In this document: positions 51,993-60,533 of the stretch, in pieces | Position numbering within the stretch: position 1 is the first letter of the stretch | Layout: each line of letters starts with the position of its first letter | DNA from: SZUA-22 sp963751695 | GTDB taxonomy: Bacteria; Bacteroidota; Ignavibacteria; Ignavibacteriales; Melioribacteraceae | Reading direction: 5' to 3' | Assembly (NCBI GenBank): GCA_963751695.1 | Contig: CAVVVP010000003.1 | Coordinates: forward strand, 124,001-188,000 | DNA length: 64,000 nt | Translations under genes and position numbers: made by a program | Notes under the pieces: generated by a model | Database searches by the model: none | What the model was told of the DNA's origin: nothing | Seen by the model: the letters and a program-made list of their open reading frames with translations, nothing else

Positions 51993-54458
51993 ATGTTTGC
52001 ACAAGTCGTGTTCCCACTTCCATTTCGGAATAGTTTTACATACTCAGTTTCATCTGAGTTATCAGAATTAGTACAAATAGGAGTTAGAGTAGTTGTCCCG
52101 TTTGGAAAGAGAACACTAACCGGGTTTGTAATTAGCACTTCTGAATCTACAGAGATCAAAGAAAAGATAAAACCAGTCCGCGATGTACTCGATGATGAAC
52201 CAATATTCGATAAATTTTCTCTTAGATTTTATGAATGGCTTTCAGAATATTACATATGCTCGCTTGGTGAAGCTTTGCGAAACTCAGTTCCTTATGGATT
52301 GGATGTAGAATCAAAACGTAAAATAATTGCTGATCTTGATTTTTGTTTTGAGTTATATGGAAAAGAAAAAAACAAAAAATCTATTCGAGCAAAGATATTA
52401 GATATTTTAAGTCAAAAAGAAGTTATCAAGATTTCACAACTTCAGAAGTTGTTAAAGAAAAAGTCGATCTATTCTATTCTGAAATCACTTGAAAAAATTG
52501 GGGCAATATCCATTTTAACAGAGATTGAGGATGCAAAAGTTAGTGTAAAAAAACTGAAGTTCGTAAAGCTCTCAAAGAAAATTGACGACATTTATGAATA
52601 CATGCCCGAAATTGAATCAAAGTCACCAAAGCAAGTTGTGCTTCTTCTAGAATTATTAGCAGCAGATAATGAACCGATTCAGATGAATCAATTACTGAAG
52701 AAAACAAACACTAATGCTTCCTCCTTAAAGTCACTTTTCAAAAAAGATCTTGTGGATATTTTTGAACAAGAAGTCGAAAGAAGGTACGTAGAAACCTACG
52801 AAGAGAAGAAAGTAGACTTAACACTAACCAAACTTCAGGAAGAAATTATTCGTAAGGTTTCTGAGAGGGTAGGAAAAAAGCATTTTACCACTCATTTATT
52901 ACACGGAATAACAGGAAGTGGTAAAACTCAGATATATATTGATATAGTTAATAAAGCTCTTGAGGTAGGAAAAAATGCAATTGTACTTGTTCCGGAAATA
53001 TCTCTTACCCCACAAATTACCTCAAGGTTTTATAACGAGCTTGGCGATCATATAACTGTTATGCATAGTAGAATGTCTCTGGGAGAAAGATACGATGCAT
53101 GGAGGGGAATAATTAGGGGGAAATATAGGGTTGTAATCGGACCAAGATCCGCACTGTTTTCTCCACTGACTAACATTGGACTAATAGTTGTTGACGAAGA
53201 ACATGATTCAAGTTATAAACAATATGAGATGGTGCCGAAATATAATGCTCGTGATGCTGCTATTGTAAAGGCCCAAATGAGTTGTTGTCCTATTGTTTTA
53301 GGCTCAGCTACACCTTCAATCGAAAGCATGTACAATGCCCTCTCTAACAAGTATCAACTAAGTGAAATAAAAGAAAGAATTGATGATGCACAGCTTCCAA
53401 GAGTTCAATTAGTCGATGTAACACATGAGCAAAAACAAAAAAGGATGGACGGTTCACTATCTAAAATTTTATTGGAAAAAATAAATGACCGATTAAAGAA
53501 AAACGAGAGTGTAATTATTCTTCAGAATCGGCGAGGATTTGCAACACAAATCTATTGTGAAGATTGTGGTGAAATAGTTATGTGTGATGAATGTTCGGTT
53601 TCTATGGTTCATCATATTAATAGAAACATTTTGCAGTGTCATTATTGCGGAACTACAAAACCAGTTCCAAGGGCTTGTCATCATTGTGGCTCACTTTCTC
53701 TTAAATTTTTTGGAACTGGCACACAACGTGTCGAAGATGAATTGCAATATCATTTCCCAGATGTAAAAATCGAAAGAATTGATTCTGATTCAATAAATCG
53801 AAAGGGAAAACTTGGAGAAATTTTGAATAGATTTCGAAAAGGTGAAACCAATATACTTGTGGGTACTCAAATTGTTTCAAAAGGATTGGACTTTTCAAAC
53901 GTAACTTTAGTTGGAGTAATCTCTGCCGAAACTACTCTATGGCTTCCAGATTTTAGGGCCGATGAACGGACTTTCCAATTATTAACACAAGTCTCAGGAA
54001 GAGCCGGGCGGAGCAAAATTGAAGGAGAAGTGATAATACAAACACAGAATAAGCATCATTTTGTGCTTCAGAAAGTTTTACTTAATGACTATGATGGATT
54101 TTATTCAAATGAAATTGCTTTGAGAGAGAAAAATGGCTATCCACCTTTTACTAGGCTGTGTTTAATAGAAAGCAAAAATGAGAGCGAACACAGTGCTAGG
54201 GGGGCGATTACTGATTTTTATAATTTTCTAATAAAGAAGAAGGCCGGCCTTATTGTAGCTTCTCCTACTCCAGCATTGATAGCTAGAATTAAAGGCCAAT
54301 ATAGATTTCACTTGTTAGTTAAAAGCCCTAAGTCTTCAGATACGTCTGGGAAACTGCTGAGAGAAGCGATTCTTGAATCATGGATCGAGTTCAATCAAAA
54401 GTCAAAATTCAGTGAGATTAGATTGACAATTGATATGGATCCGCAAAATATAATCTAA
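51993..54458 (+). CDS. priA: primosomal replication restart helicase PriA
   Basis: PriA recognises stalled forks and reloads the replisome. The 821-residue length is typical of this lineage. The N-terminal DNA-binding domain begins FAQVVFPLPFRNSFTYSV. The helicase core has Walker A GITGSGKTQIY, VVDEEHDSSYKQ (DEEH box) and GSATPSIES. The zinc region has all eight Cys (CEDC, CDEC, CHYC and CHHC). Motif V/VI is ILVGTQIVSKGLDFSNVTLV and TQVSGRAGRS. The C-terminus ends in DMDPQNII, as expected. It converges with the TlpA-like gene, with eight bases between them. Confidence 0.97.
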   Translation: MFAQVVFPLPFRNSFTYSVSSELSELVQIGVRVVVPFGKRTLTGFVISTSESTEIKEKIKPVRDVLDDEPIFDKFSLRFYEWLSEYYICSLGEALRNSVPYGLDVESKRKIIADLDFCFELYGKEKNKKSIRAKILDILSQKEVIKISQLQKLLKKKSIYSILKSLEKIGAISILTEIEDAKVSVKKLKFVKLSKKIDDIYEYMPEIESKSPKQVVLLLELLAADNEPIQMNQLLKKTNTNASSLKSLFKKDLVDIFEQEVERRYVETYEEKKVDLTLTKLQEEIIRKVSERVGKKHFTTHLLHGITGSGKTQIYIDIVNKALEVGKNAIVLVPEISLTPQITSRFYNELGDHITVMHSRMSLGERYDAWRGIIRGKYRVVIGPRSALFSPLTNIGLIVVDEEHDSSYKQYEMVPKYNARDAAIVKAQMSCCPIVLGSATPSIESMYNALSNKYQLSEIKERIDDAQLPRVQLVDVTHEQKQKRMDGSLSKILLEKINDRLKKNESVIILQNRRGFATQIYCEDCGEIVMCDECSVSMVHHINRNILQCHYCGTTKPVPRACHHCGSLSLKFFGTGTQRVEDELQYHFPDVKIERIDSDSINRKGKLGEILNRFRKGETNILVGTQIVSKGLDFSNVTLVGVISAETTLWLPDFRADERTFQLLTQVSGRAGRSKIEGEVIIQTQNKHHFVLQKVLLNDYDGFYSNEIALREKNGYPPFTRLCLIESKNESEHSARGAITDFYNFLIKKKAGLIVASPTPALIARIKGQYRFHLLVKSPKSSDTSGKLLREAILESWIEFNQKSKFSEIRLTIDMDPQNII

Positions 54459-54466
54459 CCAAGCTC

Positions 54467-55117
54467 TTAACCAGATTTTCCAATTATAGTTAGACTAAAA
54501 TCTGGAGCTATGGAATTTATCTCTGAATTGTAAGAATCGGTTAAAACTTCATTAATAACTTTAATATATGTTTCTTTAGGAACCAATTGTTCATATTTTT
54601 CAACAATTCTTCCATTTCTGTCTAAAATAAATGTTGTGGGGATGGTAGTTATATTGCCAAACTCGTAAACTGCTTTTTCATTCCCTTTTACTATCGGATA
54701 ATTTATTTTATACGCCTCCATAAATGGTGCGACATCATTGGTTGTTGAACCTCCCCTTGTTATTGCATCAAGTGAAATTCCAACAACTTCAAAATCTTTA
54801 TCTTTATACTTTTCTTTTAACTCAACAAGATCAGGAATTCCTTTACGACAAGGAGCACACCATGTCGCCCAAAAATCCAAAATAACAACTTTACCCTTTA
54901 AATCGGATAAACTAAGTGTTTGTGCTTGCGATTCTTGATAATGTGGTGGATATGGACCTTGCTCAGCAACCCCATTGGTATTATTTACTATGAACAAGAT
55001 TATAACAACTATGAAAAAGATTCCCGTATAAACCCAGCTTCGCTGCTTTTTTGTTAATCCCATCTTGATATCATCATCATGAACTGTGTTGTTCTCATTA
55101 TCTGGGTTGCTACTCAT
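54467..55117 (-). CDS. TlpA-family membrane-anchored thioredoxin-like protein
   Basis: The 216-residue protein has an N-terminal transmembrane helix (about residues 29-47, WVYTGIFFIVVIILFIVNNT) and then a thioredoxin fold in the periplasm. The active site is WATWCAPCRKGIPDL, and TIPTTFILDRNG carries the cis-Pro loop. Such proteins reduce disulfides, typically for cytochrome c maturation, which links it loosely to ccmAB in this window. The C-terminus runs on with an extra SIAPDFSLTII segment, like the start of another redoxin domain, that is cut short. It follows the DUF1858 gene after about 45 bases. Confidence 0.9.
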   Translation of the reverse strand: MSSNPDNENNTVHDDDIKMGLTKKQRSWVYTGIFFIVVIILFIVNNTNGVAEQGPYPPHYQESQAQTLSLSDLKGKVVILDFWATWCAPCRKGIPDLVELKEKYKDKDFEVVGISLDAITRGGSTTNDVAPFMEAYKINYPIVKGNEKAVYEFGNITTIPTTFILDRNGRIVEKYEQLVPKETYIKVINEVLTDSYNSEINSIAPDFSLTIIGKSG

Positions 55118-55161
55118 GTTTCCTCCAAAAATCTAAAAAGTAATGTTAATAATACTAAATA

Positions 55162-55371
55162 TTAAATTTTCTTGGATAGTTTGTTTAGATCATTCACAAA
55201 GCGTGAAATATCTTTATCGGTGTGTCCTTTTTCTTTTGAGGCTTCTTCAAGAGTTCCCCAGATAGGCTCTCCGCATCTTAGGCACCTTATCCCTTCCTCC
55301 CTAAGATAACCAACTGCTTTAGGCAAAATATTTACCAGATCTTCAATTTCTATATCTTTAGTTATTTCCAT
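55162..55371 (-). CDS. DUF1858-type small protein with CxxC
   Basis: The 69-residue protein is a single helical domain of the DUF1858 type: ITKDIEIEDLVNILPKAVGYL then IRCLRCGEPIWGTLEEA. The CLRC pair is the only recognisable site. DUF1858 often occurs alone or fused to redox or hybrid-cluster proteins and is suspected to bind a metal or persulfide; no function is established. The gene overlaps the DUF6132 gene by 14 bases and precedes the TlpA-like gene, so a thiol-redox role is an inference from context. Confidence 0.78.
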   Translation of the reverse strand: MEITKDIEIEDLVNILPKAVGYLREEGIRCLRCGEPIWGTLEEASKEKGHTDKDISRFVNDLNKLSKKI

Positions 55372-55561
55372 CTGTTTCTTCTGTCTTCTTCTTAGAAGGA
55401 AATGTAAATAGGAATCCTATTAATCCGCCATACGCAGTTGAGATATATGGACTACTCGTAATTGCGCATGAACCAGAGTTGCATCCGATAAAATAATAGT
55501 ACGCAAACCCGAGGCTGGCTCCAACAACTACAGGCAAAACTCTTTTATATATAATATTCAT
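55358..55561 (-). CDS. DUF6132-type small membrane protein with a Cys pair
   Basis: The 67-residue protein has two transmembrane segments (about 8-25 and 42-55) separated by a loop with CNSGSCAITSSPY, the Cys-x4-Cys motif of DUF6132. It ends in a charged tail. The family is widespread in Bacteroidota and Chlorobiota, usually beside thioredoxin, rhodanese or DUF1858 genes, as here. Function is unknown. Its end overlaps the DUF1858 gene start by 14 bases, so the two are translationally coupled. Confidence 0.75.
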   Translation of the reverse strand: MNIIYKRVLPVVVGASLGFAYYYFIGCNSGSCAITSSPYISTAYGGLIGFLFTFPSKKKTEETDGNN

Positions 55562-55628
55562 TCAATCTTCTCATTTTTTACTAATTATTTTAGTTTGATG
55601 AAGTAAATGTATAAAAGTTTCAAGGCTC

Positions 55629-55659
55629 TTGCTGTTACAATTACTATTTAATACATTTG
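55629..55659 (+). promoter_or_regulatory. candidate promoter of the gene at 55696
   Basis: TTG (55629-55631) is separated by 20 bases from TACATTTG (55652-55659), an exact TTG-N20-TAnnTTTG match, about 36 bases before the ATG. It is the best such match in the window. An AGGAGA motif lies just before the start codon. Confidence 0.45.
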
Positions 55660-55695
55660 TGTTTGCTTATAAAACTTAGATTTTAGGAGAAATTC

Positions 55696-56487
55696 ATGCC
55701 AGAATATCAAAAACACTTATATATGATCGTGTTTCCCATTAATGCCCTTGTAGCCTCTCAGCTTAAACCAAAAGATTTTGGTGTTCATTACATTACTGGT
55801 GGGGCGAAGCATTTTAGCGGGAAAATGATTTTTGCAGAATTGGATATTAATTTTAGAAATGAAGTGTTTGAGATTGATAAATATTTAGAAGCTACTGTTC
55901 CACATGAAGATGGTTCTCCTAAAAAAACAAAATTCATTAGATCTTACGGAGTACTTGAGCATATTGATCTGAATGCCATACAAGAACTTCATTTATGTAC
56001 GTCAAACGGACAAGTTCTATCGATTCAGCCAGCAGAGTACACAGCTGTAAATGCACCAAATATGATAAGAACTTATCAAGAAATTACTCCATTAGAAACT
56101 CTTGTGGTTTCAACACTTGATCAAAGAGAGTTTGGAAGATTTATTACTACTCAAACCGCATCAAAAGGTGCCCCCAAAATCTGCTTTACTCAAATTGAGT
56201 TTAACATAGAGAACTTTAAGGCAAAGAACAAAAATCGAGAGATTTTTCATATTGATCTTCCATTCGTCAATCCATACAGAATGTACGACTGTGTTGCAGA
56301 ATTAGAAGAGATTCCAGAGAAGACAACCAAAACAGTTGGCTTAGGTAGTTTGCTGAAAGATATCTCATACAAGTTTTTAAGACACGGTTTCTGGTTTGCC
56401 GATAAAGATAATCTTAAATTTTTTCCAATGCCTTCAGTAGCTGAACTTGAGGATAAATACTTTTATTGGTGGAAATCTGTTAGGTAG
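55696..56487 (+). CDS. conserved-looking protein of unknown function
   Basis: The 263-residue protein has no signal peptide or transmembrane segment and is probably cytoplasmic. The start codon has AGGAGA about seven bases upstream. The sequence is mixed alpha/beta with a repeated theme: the N-terminal half (VFPINALVASQLKPKDFGVH ... MIFAELDINFRNEVFEIDKY) resembles the C-terminal half (LVVSTLDQREFGRFITT ... ICFTQIEFNIENFKAKN), suggesting an internal duplication. I do not recognise a family. It is monocistronic, with its own good promoter candidate, and converges on the XRE-membrane gene with only four bases between stops. Confidence 0.6.
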   Translation: MPEYQKHLYMIVFPINALVASQLKPKDFGVHYITGGAKHFSGKMIFAELDINFRNEVFEIDKYLEATVPHEDGSPKKTKFIRSYGVLEHIDLNAIQELHLCTSNGQVLSIQPAEYTAVNAPNMIRTYQEITPLETLVVSTLDQREFGRFITTQTASKGAPKICFTQIEFNIENFKAKNKNREIFHIDLPFVNPYRMYDCVAELEEIPEKTTKTVGLGSLLKDISYKFLRHGFWFADKDNLKFFPMPSVAELEDKYFYWWKSVR

Positions 56488-56491
56488 TTTT

Positions 56492-57004
56492 TTATTTCAA
56501 AAACTTTATACTCAACGGATAGTTATAATCGTTCCCGTTTACCACTTTTATCGTGTTTACGATCGTTATTATAGTGAGATACCATCCAAGAACTAAAAGG
56601 AAGATTAAACCAATCCATACAAAGATCAAAACTGAAGATGCAATAAAATAAATGATCATGCTAAGCTGAAAATTTATTACATCCTTTCCTTGTGTATCTA
56701 TATCAGGATCATTTTCTTTTTTCCACAACCATATTACAAGTGGAATTATTGCCGAACAGAAAAAATTACTCAGATGAAGGGTTACAAGCCAAAAGTCAAT
56801 ATTTTCATCATCATCTAGCTCAAATTGATAATCTAATTCCTGAGATATCAGTCTTAGTATTTTAGGACTTGGAATTTTTTTGCCATTTTCTATTTTTCGG
56901 ATTACATCCTCTTTGATACCACATCGCAGAGCAAGTTCTTCTTGCGTGAGTTCTTTTTCTATTCTCAGATTTTCAACTTTTTGAGCAATTTCATTTTTGT
57001 TCAT
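56492..57004 (-). CDS. XRE-family helix-turn-helix fused to DUF4870 membrane domain
   Basis: The 170-residue protein has an N-terminal HTH_3 domain (about residues 1-55: EELALRCGIKEDVIRKIENGK is the recognition region). A DUF4870 membrane domain follows, with helices around 75-92, 108-135 and 140-160 (VINFQLSMIIYFIASS is its signature). A DNA-binding domain tethered to a membrane domain suggests a membrane-bound regulator that senses envelope state. This fusion is known in Bacteroidota. Targets cannot be inferred; no regulated partner gene is adjacent on the same strand. Confidence 0.85.
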   Translation of the reverse strand: MNKNEIAQKVENLRIEKELTQEELALRCGIKEDVIRKIENGKKIPSPKILRLISQELDYQFELDDDENIDFWLVTLHLSNFFCSAIIPLVIWLWKKENDPDIDTQGKDVINFQLSMIIYFIASSVLIFVWIGLIFLLVLGWYLTIITIVNTIKVVNGNDYNYPLSIKFLK

Positions 57005-57090
57005 ATTCTACTTCCTAATTTTAACATTTAATCAAAAGTAAGAGAAGAAATATTATTATTCAAATTTTATTTAATTAATAAGTAAATAAA

Positions 57091-57120
57091 AACCCAATCT
57101 CAATTCAATGAAATTGGGTT
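57091..57120 (-). terminator. intrinsic terminator after the M1-M28-PDZ peptidase gene
   Basis: AACCCAAT (57091-57098) pairs with ATTGGGTT (57113-57120) around a 14-base loop; on the minus strand TTTTAT follows. It lies about 25 bases after the peptidase stop and probably ends the secretion-linked operon. Confidence 0.6.
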
Positions 57121-57144
57121 CATAAATTTCCTTTTGGAAATGAA

Positions 57145-60100
57145 CTATCTTTCAGTGAGAACTAGATCAACTTCCTTCTTTTCATCATTACGATCAATGG
57201 TTACTTTTACTTTGTCACCAGGTTTGTGTTCTTTAAGTAAGTTAGAATAATCCTTCAAATTCTTAACAGGTTTACCATTGAAAGAGGTAATAACATCACC
57301 TTTAAGTAAACCAGCTTTCGCCGCTGGTGAGTCATCTGATACCCCGCCAATTTTTACTCCTTCACCAGAGTAAGCAAAATCAGGCATTGTTCCTGTACTA
57401 GCTTTGCGAGTACTATTACCATTAGAGTGCACTGGTTTTTTGATTTCTCCTGATTTAACCGCACCAGTAAATGCTATAGGTTCTTCTCTATCAGCCAGAT
57501 ACTCGAGAACTTCCCGACTGACCGTTGCTACTTTTACTAGACCATCCGCATCAATCTTATCCGCGTCATCATCGGGAACGTGATAATCAGAATCAGCACC
57601 AGTGTAGAATAATTGAATTCCAGGCACACCTTTCTCGATATATGCCATCTGATCACTTGCATCAAGATCTTGAGTAATTAACTCTGAAGCAATTCCAGTA
57701 GTGAAGTCAGTGCCCATAAAAATAAATTTCCACTCACGCGCTGTATTACTATTTAGAACCATTATTTTTCTTCCAAAGAGTCTTCCAACAGTATCGAGAT
57801 TTATAATTGCTAGAATTGTGTTTGATGGATACTTTTTATAATTGCTTGCAAAGTATCTTGACCCAACTAATCCAGATTCTTCAGCTGTAAAAGCAACGAA
57901 GATGATGGTTCTAGCAGGTTTATGAGATTTTCCAAGTGTTTTAGCTAATTCTAGCATCACCGCTACTCCACTAGCATTGTCGTCTGCACCATTGTGTATT
58001 TTTCCTTTATTACCTTTTTTTGCATCAGGCCAACCTAATCCTAGATGGTCATAATGTGCTGAGATTATGACAGCTTCTGCAAGGTTTGGATTTGTTCCAG
58101 GAATAACTCCAACTACATTTTTGAGTTTTGTAGATTTCTTATCTAGTACATCTTGAGTCCAAATTTGAAAATATGTGCTATCATCACTCCCTGGCATTAA
58201 ACCGTATTCTTCAAATTTTTCCGCAATGTAATTGGCAGCTTCTTCAATTTCTGGTGTTCCAATTTCTCTGCCCTTTAAATCATCAGACGCTAAAAAGTTA
58301 ATCGATTCCATCATTCTATCGGCTGAAAATACAGGTGCAAGAGTTGCAAGTGCCTTTCTTGCTTCAAATTTAATTTCCGTATCTTTTCCTGTAGGATCTA
58401 TGTCAAATGCCAGTGGTGAATTACTTGCAGGCCATTGCCCCTTATCGATATTTGTCGGCTCACTTCCTGAAAAAGCTAGGTAGCTGTATTTTCCATAATG
58501 AGGTAGTTTTCTATTCAATCCAGGCACTGCTTCCTCATTTCCAATTGTCAAAAATGTAACGACTTCATTCATATTATTAGGATTAACAATAGAGACGAAA
58601 AAGCTGTTACCTTCAAAGTTTATTTCTCTCTTTCCATATCGTATTCCATTATTTAAAATTTCTGAGCCATATCGCCGTATCGAAGTGTTAATGATCCCTG
58701 CAAATTTATTTTCATGTCCGAGCACCAAAACAGCTTTTTCTGATGGTAATTCATCAATATCATCATCTATTTTAATCTCAAAATTTTCCTCTTTTCCTTT
58801 AATCCAAGAATCAGTAAACTTTTTATATAATTCAATTTTTTGACTTGGAAGTAGAACTAAAGTTTTATCTGCGCCATAAGATTTAGTAAATGTAGGAGGT
58901 GTTTCTCTGGGATCTAATTTTCTCATTATATCAAACTCAGGATCAATTAGAAGTTTAAGTGGTTTCTCATCAATTGAGAAGTTGAATTTAGCTAATTTAT
59001 CATTTATCTGAAATACTTCTGTTTGCATTCCCTTATCAGTAACTAAAGTTACAGGTACATCTAAATAAAACACATCTTCTTCTTGAATTTGATTTATTGT
59101 AAATTCAACAACATTGAAATCTCTTACCTGCTTAACAGTTACATCTTCCAAGACCAACTGAGGTGCGCCAGTTCTGTCAACCCACTGCTCAAAGAACCAT
59201 TTTAGATCTTCTCCGGTTACTTCTTCAAAAGATTCTCGAATATCATTAAAAGAAGCTCGCTTGAATTTATTCTCTCTATTAAAAACCTGAAAAGCCTTTG
59301 CAAAGTTTTCATCCCCAACTTTTCGTCTTAGCATGTGGAAGACCATTGAAGTTTTACCATATCCAATTGCTTCGCTAGGTGAATCATGGCGAGACAAAAA
59401 TTTGTTAAGAGGAAAATCATTCTCCGGTGTTACATAATTTGTATATTTCTGAAGAGTCGATCTTCGATATTCTGCTGCTTGTCCACGCTGTTCTTTAATG
59501 AGATGGTCTGCCATATAGGCTGTGATTCCTTCACACCAGTTGCCAGTTTCAAAATCAACATAAACTGAATTTCCCCACCAGTTATGAAGTAGCTCATGAG
59601 GATAAGAGGAATGTAGTATGAATGGGAATCTAATTATCTTCTCTCCCAATAAAGTAAAGGAAGGCATACCATAACCGGTTTCCCAAAAATTTTCTACCAG
59701 TGCAAATTTTGTATAAGGGAACGGTCCAACAAGTTTTCTATACATCTCCATATACTGTGCAGTGGTTTCAAGATATTTGTTTGCCATTCCTTCATCTGGT
59801 GTTCGTAAAAAAGCATATGCTGTTACAGCACCCATTGGATATGAGTATTCATGGAATGGTGCTGCAATTAAAAAAATCTCTTCCTGAGGAGTAGGTGACT
59901 CCCACTTGTCTATATGTGATTCTTCTTTATTCTCATCAAGAGTTCTTTTCCCAACAGAAACGGTTTTCCATTCTTTTGGTAATTCTGTAGTAAGATTAAA
60001 TGATACCATCTCATCATTAAAGTAAGGGACCCAATAAGTAGATCCAGCAAGGTAAACCCCCTTTTCAAAAATAATTCCTGGAGATTCACTAAAACCTCTA

Positions 60101-60498
60101 GCATAGTTTTCCTCACTCTGTTCAACAGGTGAGTCGATTTTCCCTTTATAAGACAAAGTCAGTTTTAGATCTCCCTTATTATCGTTAGGAACCAAAACCT
60201 TATAAACATTTAGTTTCAATCGACTTTTTGATCCAGCATCATCCTTATCCATTCCAATATCTTCAGCCTCAGCATCTTCAGCTAATCTTGTGATAGCTTC
60301 GTTTTGCCCAACTTCCAATGCATAATGAAGTTTAAATTTCAGTTCTTCTTTTAGTTGGGATTCACTAATTGTTACAATATCTGTAACTTCAATAAAAGAA
60401 GAATTTGGTATTATTTTGACATTTAATTCATGATGATATGCTGTGCCCTGAGCAATAATAGACAATGCACAAAAAAACAGAATTAGAAACTTCTTCAT
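57145..60498 (-). CDS. secreted peptidase with fused M1, M28 and PDZ domains
   Basis: The 1117-residue protein has a signal peptide (KKFLILFFCALSIIAQGTA). Residues ~20-560 form an M1 aminopeptidase-like module, with GYGMPSFT in place of the GAMEN loop, zinc site HELLHNWWGN near residue 303 and the third ligand in NWCEGITAY. Residues ~740-1000 form an M28 di-zinc aminopeptidase with ligands in SAHYDHLG, NGADDNASG, AEESGLVG, INLDTVG and DSDYHVPDD, all present. A C-terminal PDZ domain (~1030-1115) has IGGVSDDSPAAKAGLLKGDV. Two different exopeptidase types on one chain are unusual. There is no T9SS sorting domain, so it probably stays in the periplasm. Confidence 0.9.
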   Translation of the reverse strand: MKKFLILFFCALSIIAQGTAYHHELNVKIIPNSSFIEVTDIVTISESQLKEELKFKLHYALEVGQNEAITRLAEDAEAEDIGMDKDDAGSKSRLKLNVYKVLVPNDNKGDLKLTLSYKGKIDSPVEQSEENYARGFSESPGIIFEKGVYLAGSTYWVPYFNDEMVSFNLTTELPKEWKTVSVGKRTLDENKEESHIDKWESPTPQEEIFLIAAPFHEYSYPMGAVTAYAFLRTPDEGMANKYLETTAQYMEMYRKLVGPFPYTKFALVENFWETGYGMPSFTLLGEKIIRFPFILHSSYPHELLHNWWGNSVYVDFETGNWCEGITAYMADHLIKEQRGQAAEYRRSTLQKYTNYVTPENDFPLNKFLSRHDSPSEAIGYGKTSMVFHMLRRKVGDENFAKAFQVFNRENKFKRASFNDIRESFEEVTGEDLKWFFEQWVDRTGAPQLVLEDVTVKQVRDFNVVEFTINQIQEEDVFYLDVPVTLVTDKGMQTEVFQINDKLAKFNFSIDEKPLKLLIDPEFDIMRKLDPRETPPTFTKSYGADKTLVLLPSQKIELYKKFTDSWIKGKEENFEIKIDDDIDELPSEKAVLVLGHENKFAGIINTSIRRYGSEILNNGIRYGKREINFEGNSFFVSIVNPNNMNEVVTFLTIGNEEAVPGLNRKLPHYGKYSYLAFSGSEPTNIDKGQWPASNSPLAFDIDPTGKDTEIKFEARKALATLAPVFSADRMMESINFLASDDLKGREIGTPEIEEAANYIAEKFEEYGLMPGSDDSTYFQIWTQDVLDKKSTKLKNVVGVIPGTNPNLAEAVIISAHYDHLGLGWPDAKKGNKGKIHNGADDNASGVAVMLELAKTLGKSHKPARTIIFVAFTAEESGLVGSRYFASNYKKYPSNTILAIINLDTVGRLFGRKIMVLNSNTAREWKFIFMGTDFTTGIASELITQDLDASDQMAYIEKGVPGIQLFYTGADSDYHVPDDDADKIDADGLVKVATVSREVLEYLADREEPIAFTGAVKSGEIKKPVHSNGNSTRKASTGTMPDFAYSGEGVKIGGVSDDSPAAKAGLLKGDVITSFNGKPVKNLKDYSNLLKEHKPGDKVKVTIDRNDEKKEVDLVLTER

Positions 60499-60533
60499 TA
60501 TTTTTTTACCTCTAAAATTTTCAAATTTAATTC

